Positions 19,421 through 28,166 of a stretch of 64,000 nt of DNA are shown here, piece after piece. Origin of the DNA: Candidatus Tisiphia endosymbiont of Nemotelus nigrinus (lineage in GTDB: Bacteria; Pseudomonadota; Alphaproteobacteria; Rickettsiales; Rickettsiaceae). The notes below the pieces were generated by a model. That model was not told where the DNA came from and searched no databases. It worked only from the letters and a program-made list of their open reading frames with translations. Position numbers and translations under genes: made by a program. How positions within the stretch are numbered: position 1 is the stretch's first letter; each line of letters starts with the position of its first letter. The stretch lies in assembly GCF_964026475.1 (NCBI RefSeq), contig NZ_OZ032151.1, positions 806,001 to 870,000 of the forward strand, in the 5' to 3' direction.

Positions 19421-21085
19421 CTAGAACTTGAGCCGTGTGCAATAAAAGTTGCAAGCACGGTTACAACAATGTTGCACACTGATATTATTTTTATACTCAG
19501 GCAATTTGTTTACTTTATACACAACATTGATTTCTTCACTTCCAATTTCGATTCTTTTCACCACACATCTAATCATATTTCGTTTACCATGCCAATCCAA
19601 TTTGTCAAGATTCTCATCAATTCCGACTGTAAAATTCTCTAAATTAGTAACAATCAACCCTATTTCTTTTGTTAAAGTTTCTTTCTCAACTAATTTATTT
19701 TGCTGCTCTTGAGTTCTCTTTAGACTTTGTCTCATAGTTTGGATTCTTGGCTCAAACTCATCTTTAATAATATATTGTTGTGCATAACTGTCAATCAACA
19801 ATGAAATACCTTTTTCTAATTTTATTTTTCGTTTTTCAAGAGAAGCATATGCTTCATCTATAGGAGACTTTTCCAGTTCTACCAAACGTCGTTGATATTC
19901 TTCAAAAATACGCTTGGGATTTTTTAGCATTTTTTTTACTTCTTCCCACACAACCAATTCTATTGCAGTAGAACCCACTTGTTTATTATTGCACATTTTT
20001 GTGCCACCAAAGCAAGCAGAATCTGTGCCAGTACAACGATAATATAAATAAACAGTCTCATTTTTTGCATAACGTTTTGTAGATTTCCCACCACAATAAG
20101 CCCGCCCACAATACTTGCATACTAACAAACCTTGCAGTAAATAGGTTTCACCTTTTTTATGAATTCTTGCTCTTTTTCTATTTTCTTCTATTTGCTCTTG
20201 TACAGCATCAAACAATTGTTCATCTATAATGGTAGGTACAGAAATATAAATCCAATCTTCTTTATCCACAGAATACCTAGATGAATTGTTTTTTGGCTGC
20301 TCGCTCGAATCTCTTCGTGGTCTTATGTAGGATAATCTTACTCCAGTTTTTCTTCTTCCAAATGCAGCTTGCCCTTTATAGGTAGGATTTTTTAGCATGT
20401 ACCAAACCGTACTTCTATCCCACCACATTTTGCCTTTCTTGGTCAAAATCTTATCCTTATTTAACAGGCGTATCACTTCTCCAATGGTTAGGCGATCTTT
20501 TCCAACCTAGTTGAACATTTTTCTTATAATTTCTGCTTCATCATCAATAACCTCAAAAGAGGCTTCTCCCTGACCTGTATGTTTGTCAATATAACGATAA
20601 CCATAGGGTGCAACCGAAAGTACATTGACAGAACCTCTTTTTGCTGCATGAATTTTTCCCCGGCGATGTCGCTCCATAATTTTTGAACGTTCATATTCAG
20701 CAATCATTCCCTGCATTTGTAATAATAACTGTGACTCTGGATTTTCATTCAATTTTTGAAAATTTAAGAAAACAACGTCCGCACCATACCTCTCAAATTC
20801 TTCTATTAAAATCATTTGGTATGCATATTTTCTCGATAATCGATCAGGTGAGTGAATGTAAATTTTGTCTATTATACCTGCTGCAACTTGATCACGTAGT
20901 TTTTCTAATGCGGGGCGAACAAGGTTTGAGCCACTATAACCATTATCAATAAATTGATGCTCGTCTAATAGAGGTAAACTATCAGCAATTATTCTCGATT
21001 TTAAAGCTTCTACTTGACTTGCTACTGTATTTTCTTGAGCTTGTTTCTCCGAAGATACCCTTGCATATAATGCTGCTGTTATCAT
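19421..21085 (-). pseudogene. Large serine recombinase, one in-frame stop
   Basis: About 555 codons, typical of large serine integrases. The N-terminal catalytic domain (start ATG 21085, MITAALYARVSSEKQ) has the nucleophile Ser in RVSSEKQ and the IDKIYIHSPDRLSRKYAYQ motif. The recombinase domain has VWYMLKNPTYKGQAAFGRR, then a four-Cys zinc ribbon (CKYCGRAYCGG...CTGTDSACFGG), a coiled coil and a C-terminal tail. TAG at 20507-20509 replaces an expected Trp (KMFN stop VGKDRLTIGEV) and splits it into two open frames (21115-20507 and 20476-19421). The last ~20 codons are read from the attachment site and intron domain V, so the 3' end of the gene overlaps the element boundary. Confidence 0.88.
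19456..19476. other. Attachment site attL (left junction) of the serine-recombinase element
   Basis: Core CACGGTT (19456-19462) followed by the element half-site ACAACAATGTTGCA. The left side is group II intron domain V. Inferred from the repeat core and the dyad formed with the right end. Confidence 0.55.
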
Positions 21086-21173
21086 TTTAAATTTTCTCGA
21101 AAAATGGTTAAACAAGGTTTCAATTCAATATTCATTTCAGATTCTTTATTTTTCACTTTATACTTTTTTCTAG

Positions 21174-22180
21174 TTGTTTAGTCCCAGGGTGTAATGTTGT
21201 ATATTATAAAGAATTACCATCAAGAGAGGAATTATGGGACAAATATTACACGGCTGTGCCAAAACGACAGAGGCAATACGTTTCGCAATCCAAAATAGTC
21301 AAGAGAGCTTAAAGACTTTAGCAAGAAAATATTCTATTAATCCTAAAACAGTTGCTAAGTGGAAGAAACGAACTACATTACAAGATACTTGTATGGGTCC
21401 CAAAGAACCATCTTCTACAGTATTAACTTCTGAAGAAGAAGCTATGTGTATAGCATTTCGTAAACACACTTTATTATCTTTAGATGATTGCTTATATGCT
21501 TTACAAGTTAGTATTCCCAAGCTTACTAGATCTTCTTTACATAGACTTCTTCAACGCCATAATGTTAGTAGGTTACCGGAAGTAAAAGGAAATAACAAAA
21601 CCAAGAAGAAGTTTAAACTTTATCCAATTGGTTATTTCCATATAGATATTGCTGAAGTCAAAACAGAAGAAGGTAAACTCTATCTATTTGTTGCTATTGA
21701 TCGCACTTCAAAGTTTGTGTATGTAGAACTTTTACCAAGATGTACCAAGACAGAAACAGCACAATTTCTTCGTAATTTAATTAAAGCTATACCTTATAAA
21801 ATTCATACTATTTTGACAGATAATGGTATTCAATTTACTAACAGAACAGTAGATAAGCATGCTTGGATGCATATTTTTGATCGTATTTGCTATGAATACA
21901 ATATTGAACACAGGCTAACAAAAGTTAATCATCCATGGACTAATGGACAGGTAGAACGTATGAATCGTACTATTAAAGAAGCAACTGTTAAACGTTTTTA
22001 TTATGACAATCATCAGCAACTTAAACAACATTTATATGATTTTATCAATGCCTACAATTTCGCAAAAAGACTTAAAGCTCTTAAAGGTTTAACTCCTTAT
22101 GAATTTATCATAAAAACATGGACATCTGATCCAAATAAATTTATTATTAACCCTAACCTCCACTCCCTGGGACTAAACAC
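21174..22180 (+). mobile_element. IS481-family element
   Basis: 1007 bp. Inverted repeats TGTTTAGTCCCAGGG (from 21175) and its near complement CCCTGGGACTAAACA (to 22179), flanked by a perfect 4-bp target duplication CTAG (21170-21173 and 22181-22184). It sits upstream of the serine recombinase gene, inside that element. Confidence 0.92.
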
Positions 22181-22184
22181 CTAG
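21234..22184 (+). CDS. IS481 family transposase
   Basis: 316 aa, intact. N-terminal helix-turn-helix (TLARKYSINPKTVAKWKKR), then an integrase-core DDE domain: YFHIDIAEVKTEEGK and FVAIDRTSKF, LTDNGIQFTN (second Asp) and NGQVERMNRTIKEATVKRF (Glu). The stop codon TAG is formed by the right copy of the CTAG target duplication. ATG preceded by GAGAGGA at about 21225. Confidence 0.95.
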   Translation: MGQILHGCAKTTEAIRFAIQNSQESLKTLARKYSINPKTVAKWKKRTTLQDTCMGPKEPSSTVLTSEEEAMCIAFRKHTLLSLDDCLYALQVSIPKLTRSSLHRLLQRHNVSRLPEVKGNNKTKKKFKLYPIGYFHIDIAEVKTEEGKLYLFVAIDRTSKFVYVELLPRCTKTETAQFLRNLIKAIPYKIHTILTDNGIQFTNRTVDKHAWMHIFDRICYEYNIEHRLTKVNHPWTNGQVERMNRTIKEATVKRFYYDNHQQLKQHLYDFINAYNFAKRLKALKGLTPYEFIIKTWTSDPNKFIINPNLHSLGLNT

Positions 22185-22190
22185 AGAGTT

Positions 22191-22220
22191 TGCAATATTA
22201 TTGTAACTGTAGACACGGTT
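22191..22220. other. Attachment site attR (right junction) of the serine-recombinase element
   Basis: Element half-site TGCAATATTATTGTAAC (22191-22207), then TGTAGA and the core CACGGTT (22214-22220), after which intron domain VI begins (CTTAGAGGACTGAC). Confidence 0.55.
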
Positions 22221-22257
22221 CTTAGAGGACTGACTCTCAGTAATGGGAGTTGGTTAC

Positions 22258-22626
22258 TTGGCTACTTTGGACGAAATGAACCTTGCACATAATGATATTA
22301 ACGATCAAGGAGCAGACATACTAGCCAAATTTTTAGCAAATAATAGGACTCTCAAGCGAATACATCTCGATAATAATCATATTGGTCCTAATGGTGGTTT
22401 TAAACTTTGTAAAGCTTTAGAACTTAATAGGACTCTAACCGAAATAACGCTTAATGGCACTTTGTTGTATCATAATGAGGCAGAGGAGCTTGTAAAAAGT
22501 TTAAAGAATAAAAAGATTGTCAGCAAAATAATGTTAAGTTTTTATGACCACGAAAAATATGATATGAATTCTAATTATCATAAACTATTAGAGTTATTAA
22601 CCGAGACTTATAACTACATAGAATAA
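22258..22626 (+). pseudogene. LRR gene, 3' exon
   Basis: Leucine-rich repeats of the ribonuclease-inhibitor type (about 28 residues each): ATLDEMNLAHNDINDQGADILAKFLANNRTLKRIHLDNNHIGPNGGFKLCKALELNRTLTEITLNG. It closely resembles the intact gene at 59265-60095, including the downstream half EEL(V/L)xSL. An ATG at 22243 lies inside intron domain VI and is not the true start; coding belongs with the 5' exon at 17004. Only ~2.5 repeats survive, fewer than in the paralogue. Confidence 0.75.
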
Positions 22627-22655
22627 ATATAAACTAGATATAGATTCCACTACTT

Positions 22656-22700
22656 TTTCAGTTAGTCTTGTATTGTTATTTTCCTGAAGACTAACTGAAA
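22656..22700 (+). terminator. Intrinsic terminator-like hairpin after the LRR gene
   Basis: Perfect 14-bp stem TTTCAGTTAGTCTT (22656-22669) with AAGACTAACTGAAA (22687-22700), 17-nt loop, 30 bp after the LRR stop. The rest of 22701-22932 shows nothing I can name. Confidence 0.6.
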
Positions 22701-22946
22701 TCTAAATTTATTGGTTTTATTACCGATCTTACTTACCTTAGCAAATTTCAGATAAAAAACTACCCACCAAAAGTAGTCTTTTACTAGTTCAATCTGCCTT
22801 TCAAGCAGTTTTATATTATTATAAAATCATTAAGTATTTCCAGTATATTTGTAATTTATACCTTTTCAAATTTTGTTTAGATTTATACCGTTCTTTTTTT
22901 ACACCTAACTCATATTTTCTACCTATAGCTATGTATGGACCTACCC

Positions 22947-23208
22947 AACAATGCAAGAAAAAAATAATATATAACAGCAAAAAAATCGAATGCAGGCATG
23001 TATCCGGCTTATAGACAATAAATCAAGCAATTTATCCTATAGCCCTGATGGAATTCGCTGGCTTACAAACTTATACTTATTATTTTATCGACTTATAAAT
23101 AGCCCTTAGCTAAATCAGTTTTTTTGTAAGCTAAGGTTCGTCTTATTTACCATCAATATTATCATTCTTCGCAATAATGTCATTTCATCAATTATTTGGA
23201 GTAGTTTT
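22947..23208 (-). ncRNA. Putative seekRNA region of the IS1111-type element
   Basis: 262 bp downstream of the transposase with no ORF and several potential stems, including CTTAGCTAAA / TTTGTAAGCTAAG around 23105-23142. In the IS1111 group the guide RNA is encoded downstream of the transposase. Not folded; positional inference. Confidence 0.35.
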
Positions 23209-24260
23209 TTAACTACAAACTTTACTCTCGGTATAATCATCACCTGAACTGAGTAATGCAAATACCACCCTTGCTAGCTTATTAGCTACCGCGACAACTG
23301 TTTTATTATGACCGTTTCTCTCAGATAAATTAAACATCCACTCAGTAAACTTGCTATAATCTTTTTTAGATTTTTGTTCTTCCGTGGTAAATCTTATCTT
23401 GCTATTCAGAATGGATCTTGCCCCTTGAATTAACAAAGTACGTAAATAGATATCACCTCTTTTACTAATACCAAGCAACTTATTTTTGCCACCACTAGAG
23501 TGTTGCCTTGGCACTAATCCCAGCCATGCTGATAATTGCCTACCATTTTCAAAACAACTAGCATTACCTATTGAGGCTATTAAGGCTGTGGCAGTTATTA
23601 AACCTATACCTGGTATCATCATTAGTTGTTGGTGATTACTATACTGGCTAGCTATGATTTTTAATCGTTGTTCTAGCTCTTTTATTTTTTTATCATTTTC
23701 TACAAATTCTTCTTTTAAATCACTAAATGTTTGGTAGCTTAGCTGACTTAAATCCCCTTCGTCTAAAATCTCAGTTAATTTTGTTATAATCTTATTGATT
23801 CCTTGCGGAATAGTAAAGCCAAATTCATATAATAGCCCTCTAATCTCATTAGCAAGTGCAGTACGATTTTTTACCAATCTCTGCCTTACCCTATGAATAA
23901 ATAAAATATCTTGTTGCTCTACAGTTTTAATGGGTACAAACCTCATACTAGGTCTTGCTACTGCCTCACATATTCCTTCTGCATCAGCTTGATCATTTTT
24001 ATTGGTTTTAACATAAGGCTTAACAAACTGTGGTGCCATTAGTTTTACATTATGACCTAATTTTATTAATTCTCTTGCCCAATAGCTAGCTCCACCGCAA
24101 GCTTCCATGCCTACTAGACATTTTGGTACGTTAGCCATAAAAGTTAAAACCTGTTCTCTCATTAATTTTTTCTTTAATATTGTCTTGCCATTTTTATCTA
24201 CACCGTGAATTTGAAAAATTCTTTTTGCAATATCTATATACCAATTGTGGTAACTTCCAT
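23209..24260 (-). pseudogene. IS1111-group transposase, N-terminal frameshift
   Basis: Open frame from ATG 24162 gives 317 aa with CLVGMEACGGASYWARE (Glu), KNDQADAEGICEA (Asp pair), and the C-terminal domain MMIPGIGLITATALIASIG ... LSAWLGLVPRQHSSGGKNKLLGISKRG. The expected N terminus with the first catalytic Asp starts at ATG 24260 behind a GGAGG site (MEVTTIGI...), but two extra bases (TATATA near 24235) shift the frame; the Asp segment IDIAKRIFQIHGVDKNGK is read in the downstream frame without its own ATG. Either the shift kills it or translation starts late without the Asp. Confidence 0.85.
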
Positions 24261-24520
24261 ATGGACCTCCTTATTGTTGTTTAGGATTCATTTCCTATCC
24301 TAGAAGATTAGCATACGCTTCTCATTCTGTATATAGGGTAGGTCCATACCATTATTTTAGATAAACCATTTTCTTTTTTACCTTTCTTTTCTTCACTCAC
24401 CTATCTTACCTAAATTACCCCCCTCTTAAGGAGCATTTTGCTGCCTATATCAACCTTACCACACAAAATAAGCTGATTTATTTACGCACAAGGTTTTAGC
24501 ACTTACAGCTGGAATTCCGG

Positions 24521-24558
24521 TAGGCGCACTTGGGCAAACTAGGTAAACCTAGTTTGCC
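24521..24558 (-). other. oriT: Probable origin of transfer (oriT), Q-type/RSF1010-like
   Basis: On the minus strand an inverted repeat (GGCAAACTAGGT, TT, ACCTAGTTTGCC; 24558-24533) is followed at once by CAAGTGCGCCTA (24532-24521). MobA/MobL-type relaxases of the RSF1010/Ti class act on a site made of an inverted repeat next to a nic core close to YAAGTGCGCCCT. The site lies 60-97 bp upstream of the start of a MobA/MobL relaxase gene, as in many such plasmids. The nic position is inferred by analogy. Confidence 0.65.
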
Positions 24559-24617
24559 TGCGCTCAAAGATTCGGTTCTTGTCATTGCTATTACCCAAAA
24601 CTTACGGCTTAGATAGT

Positions 24618-25961
24618 ATGGCAATATATCACTGTAGCAAATCAGAAGTACAAAGAAGCAAAGGACACAATGCAGTTGCAGCAAGTAGCTACATTTCAAG
24701 AAGTAAATTGCAACTTATTACCACTGAGAGTAGCACGGGAAGAAAACAAACTACTAGCTATAATTTGACCAGTAGAAAAGGACTCGCTCATAGCATAATT
24801 CTAGCTCCAGATGATGCTCCTAGTTGGGTATATGATAGACAAGAATTATGGAACAGAGCAGAAAGTAGCGAAACAAGAAAAAATGCTGAAACAGCTAGAA
24901 AGCTGATCATAGCTTTACCGAAAGAATTAACCTTACAGCAGAATATTGAGCTTACCGAACAATTTGCTTTGGAGTGTCTAGTTAGCCATGGCATGGTAGC
25001 AGACGTAAACATTCATTATGACAATGAAGATAATCCACATGCCCATATTCAGATGACTACCAGAAAGCTAATACGTTCACTAGAAAACGACCAAGTAATT
25101 TTTGGTGAAAAAGGACGTGATTGGGGAAGGAAAAAGTTTTTATATTATTACCGAGAAAATGTAGCTCATTTTATCAACTTGTATTTAGAAAAATACGGTC
25201 ATTTAGATCGAGTATCACATTTATCACATAAGGCACGGGGCATTGATTTAATCCCAACTATCCATGAAGGAGCATCACATTATATAAAAGACTCAAAATT
25301 AAGGTTGATAAACGAACAAATACTAAAAAAAAATGCTGCCAAGATTAGAGCAAATCTAGAATTAGTATTTGATAAATTATCGATTAATAAGCCAGTTTTT
25401 ACTAGGGAAGAAATTGCTACAGCATTATCTGATGCGTTAACTATATACCTTGAGTCAGGGCAAGCAGATAAACAAGAATTTCAGAAACGTTTAAGAGAGG
25501 TAGGTAAACAATTAGTAGCAGAAAAGTTAGTAACAGAAAATGTAACGGAAAGTCCTAACCAAGATTTAACTGTTTTAGCAGATGGTAGTAGTAAGCAAGA
25601 TAGTGAAGTATCTAACAATAGTACTATAGAAGATAGTAATACTACTGGCAGTATTACTATTGATCATAGTAGTCATAATAGTACAGGACTATCAAATGTC
25701 GAGCTATTAAATCAAGCATATTCTACAGAATTTATGCGTCTCTATAGTAATTTATTGGCATCTGATAAGATTGGTTTAATAAATCCTAGTGATTTAAGAG
25801 GTCGTACTTTGTATGCATTAACCAAAAGGGTAAAGTTAGAGCAGAGATTTATTGGTACAGTAGAAGAATTACAACACAGTCAGAACCATAATTTGTCTAT
25901 TGATGACAGGACAATAGATTCTATGATAGACAGATACTTAAAACTATATATGAAGAGCTAG
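24618..25961 (+). pseudogene. traA: MobA/MobL (TraA Ti-type) relaxase, N-terminal domain
   Basis: First part of a broken gene of about 2,080 codons. The relaxase domain starts MAIYHCSKSEVQRSKGHNAVAASSYISRS, with the metal-binding three-His motif near residue 131 (HYDNEDNPHAHIQMTTR) and the downstream YREN segment. It would nick oriT and pilot the strand in conjugation. ATG 24618 is chosen because MAIYHCSK is the family's start; the upstream ATG at 24579 adds 13 unrelated residues. The frame breaks near 25930, and the continuation ILKTIYEELVEGKGELQQWAKII is read in another frame. The C-terminal ~100 residues before the break are Ser/Asn-rich. Located directly after the oriT-like site. Confidence 0.88.
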
Positions 25962-25978
25962 TAGAAGGCAAAGGAGAA

Positions 25979-26332
25979 TTGCAACAATGGGCTAAAATTA
26001 TTTGTGATAATTATCACGGTAGTGTTAAGGATAAAGCTGTTGAGAATTCTGATGTTAAGGATCAAGTAAGTATGGTTGATAGAATTATCCAACTTGATTT
26101 AAATTATCAGACGATTCAAAAGCATGCTGGCTATTCATTTGATAAATATTTCTTTGAAAAAATCAATCAAGGAGCAACCTTAATTGCAAGTAGCCATTGG
26201 AGAAAGATGATGGAGATTTGTTATGGTTTGAGGACTCAGAATATCACCGTACCAAATATACTAAATAGCCAAGATATAGTTGATACAAGCAATAATAATA
26301 CCGATTGGCTAAATATTTTACTACTAATTTAG
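25979..26332 (+). pseudogene. Relaxase/primase gene, frameshifted middle fragment
   Basis: Continuation of the relaxase gene in a second frame (from about 25930 to the stop at 26332): QQWAKIICDNYHG...MVDRIIQLDLNYQTIQKHAGYSFDKYFFEKIN. The frame changes again at about 26305, where TDWLNILLLI is the out-of-frame end and LAKYFTTNLADLNEF the true continuation. Helical; no separate function recognised. Confidence 0.7.
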
Positions 26333-28083
26333 CTGATTTGAATGAATTTATTAATGAAACTAAGTTGTCATTAATAGAAAAAACTGAACTATTACAGAAG
26401 ACTAATTTTGAACATCAAGAGATAAAAAAAGAGCTAGAGGAAATAACTAATTATCGGGAGCAATTATTCCCAGAATTCTTAAGTCGTATATATAAAACTC
26501 CTATATCAGAAATACTACAAAAATGGCAAAATTTGTTAGTAGAATGCCGGCATGAGCAATTAGCAGATGCCATTTCTAAAGTAAAGCAAAATCCTAAATT
26601 ATTGGGTAATCTTAGAGGTATTGGCTTTGGTAACATTTTGGGTATTAGCCGGCGTCGGAAAGATGCTATTAGCAATTTTGAGGTTGTAGCTAAAAGGTTC
26701 AGAAATTATGAACAAGGTGCAATTAAAGCACAAGAACTACAAGATAAACTAACGGCAGGAAATTATCAGAAGCTACTTGAGAGCTTATCAGCAGAAATAA
26801 CGTTGTTAACTGATAGTTTGCCTAATAAATATGAACAGAGCTTTTTAGATCAGCTTGATATTTTACAAAAGGATGGCAAATTAAATATAGAAAATTTGTC
26901 AGCAATAGTAAAAACAGACGAGCTGCGAGGTCTTATTTATGAATATTATAGATATATTAATAATATAAAACTGGATAAATCAATTAAACCAGTTGACATA
27001 CAAGGTGAACATCAACAAGAAATAAATAGCATCCTATCAATTAAAATTGATAAAACACAGACAAAAGAAAGTAAAGTTGAAATAGAAACTAACAAAGATA
27101 AAACTAATGAATATAATAGAGTTAATACAACTAGAAATAACAGATTAGACTTTAGTGAAGTTAGGCAAAGTTTAACCGAATATAATTATCGTAGTATTTT
27201 TGAGAGTTATGCTAGAAGGATTAATGGTGAAAATGTAAGGTTTAAAAAGAGTGGCTCTGAGATTAGCCTTGGTAGTTTAACGATGAATTTAAGAACAGGA
27301 TTATGGATACGTCATAGCACTGGAGAAGGAGGTAATATATTTTCTTTTGTTCAGAAAGCTCTGTACTGTAGTAAATTAGAAGCGTTAGAGCGAGTAGCAT
27401 CGATGGCTGGTATTAGTACTAAAGAAAATAACAATAATGCTATTAGTGGTAGAGAAAATAAGTGTTATAATAATTATCACAATGATAATTACAGAAGCTA
27501 CAATAACAAGCAACTACAAGATGGAGAGGGACATGAAGAGGTAAAATCAATTAATGAGTGGTATGCACAACCTTGTGTTCCTGACTATGCAACTAAATTC
27601 GATCCAAAACTTCATTTGGCTGGTTTGCTAAAAAGTAACATTGTTGATGGCATCTATTATTACAGAAATAATCAAAAGCAACTGATAGGTTTAACAGTGA
27701 GATTGAGCAGCCGTCAAGATGGCAAGAAGCAAGTACTACCAGTTAGCTATTGCCGTAATGAGGCATTAAATCAAGAAGCATGGCGGTTAAAGGGTTTTAA
27801 TGATAATGGTTATAAACCAATCTATCATATAGATAAAATAAAAGATGAAAGGAGGACTATCTTGATAGTAGAAGGTGAAAAAACCTGTGATAAAGCACAA
27901 GAATTACTGCCAGATTATATTGTACTATCGTGGCTAGGTGGTAGTAATGGAGCAGGTAAAGCGAATTGGCAGCAACTTGCCGGTAGGGAGGTAGTGGTTT
28001 GGGCTGATAATGATCAAGCAGGTATCACAGCAGCTAGAACAATAGGGCAAATGATTAATGAGGCTAATGGTCGTATTGGTTAA
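26305..28083 (+). pseudogene. CHC2-like/Toprim primase part of the relaxase fusion gene
   Basis: 592 codons in the third frame. Residues ~1-240 are a helical linker. Residues ~285-360 (YRSIFESYARRINGENVRFKKSGSEISLGSLTMNLRTGLWIRHSTGEGGNIFSFV) resemble the degenerate zinc-finger/DUF3991-type domain of plasmid primases. Residues ~515-585 form a Toprim domain (ILIVEGEKTCDKAQE, then VVVWADNDQAGITAAR with the DxD-like acidic pair). This is the layout of relaxase-linked primases that prime the transferred strand. The frame is lost at 28083; VTVIDPSRLEFNGTINENILPEKWDLADKLP continues in the next frame. Confidence 0.8.
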
Positions 28084-28166
28084 CCGTTATTGATCCAAGT
28101 AGATTAGAATTTAATGGTACTATCAATGAAAATATCTTACCAGAAAAATGGGATTTAGCTGATAAA

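Larger units (their letters stand above)
19463..22213. mobile_element. Minimal serine-recombinase element inserted in group II intron domain V
   Basis: A 7-bp direct repeat CACGGTT occurs at 19456-19462 (end of domain V) and at 22214-22220, after which the intron continues. Joining the two ends across the repeat recreates both an intact domain V/VI junction (empty site) and a dyad-symmetric site (circular form): TGCAATATTATTGTAAC (22191-22207) and GTTACAACAATGTTGCA (19460-19476) are complementary at 15 of 17 positions, 10 bp apart. Without the IS481 inside it, the element is about 1.74 kb and consists essentially of the recombinase gene. Confidence 0.65.
17033..22257 (+). mobile_element. Group II intron 2, expanded by three nested insertions
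   Basis: 5' end GTGTGCCACGAAG at 17033, closely similar to the intron at 57899. It carries an N-terminally truncated maturase (17380-19432, interrupted). Domain V begins GAGCCGTGTGC at 19430 with complement GCAAGCACGGTT to 19462; domain VI (a roughly 10-bp stem, 22227-22254) is displaced to the far side of a serine-recombinase element. The 3' end is at 22257-22259, where LRR coding resumes. Domains V and VI are separated by 2.7 kb of foreign DNA, so splicing should be abolished and the LRR gene is knocked out. Confidence 0.7.
22933..24349 (-). mobile_element. IS110-family element of the IS1111 group
   Basis: Perfect 14-bp inverted repeats GTATGGACCTACCC (22933-22946) and GGGTAGGTCCATAC (24336-24349), a feature of the IS1111 subgroup that other IS110 elements lack. 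It contains one transposase gene and a 276-bp untranslated stretch between the gene's stop (23209) and the 22933 end, where IS1111 elements encode their seekRNA. Confidence 0.85.
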
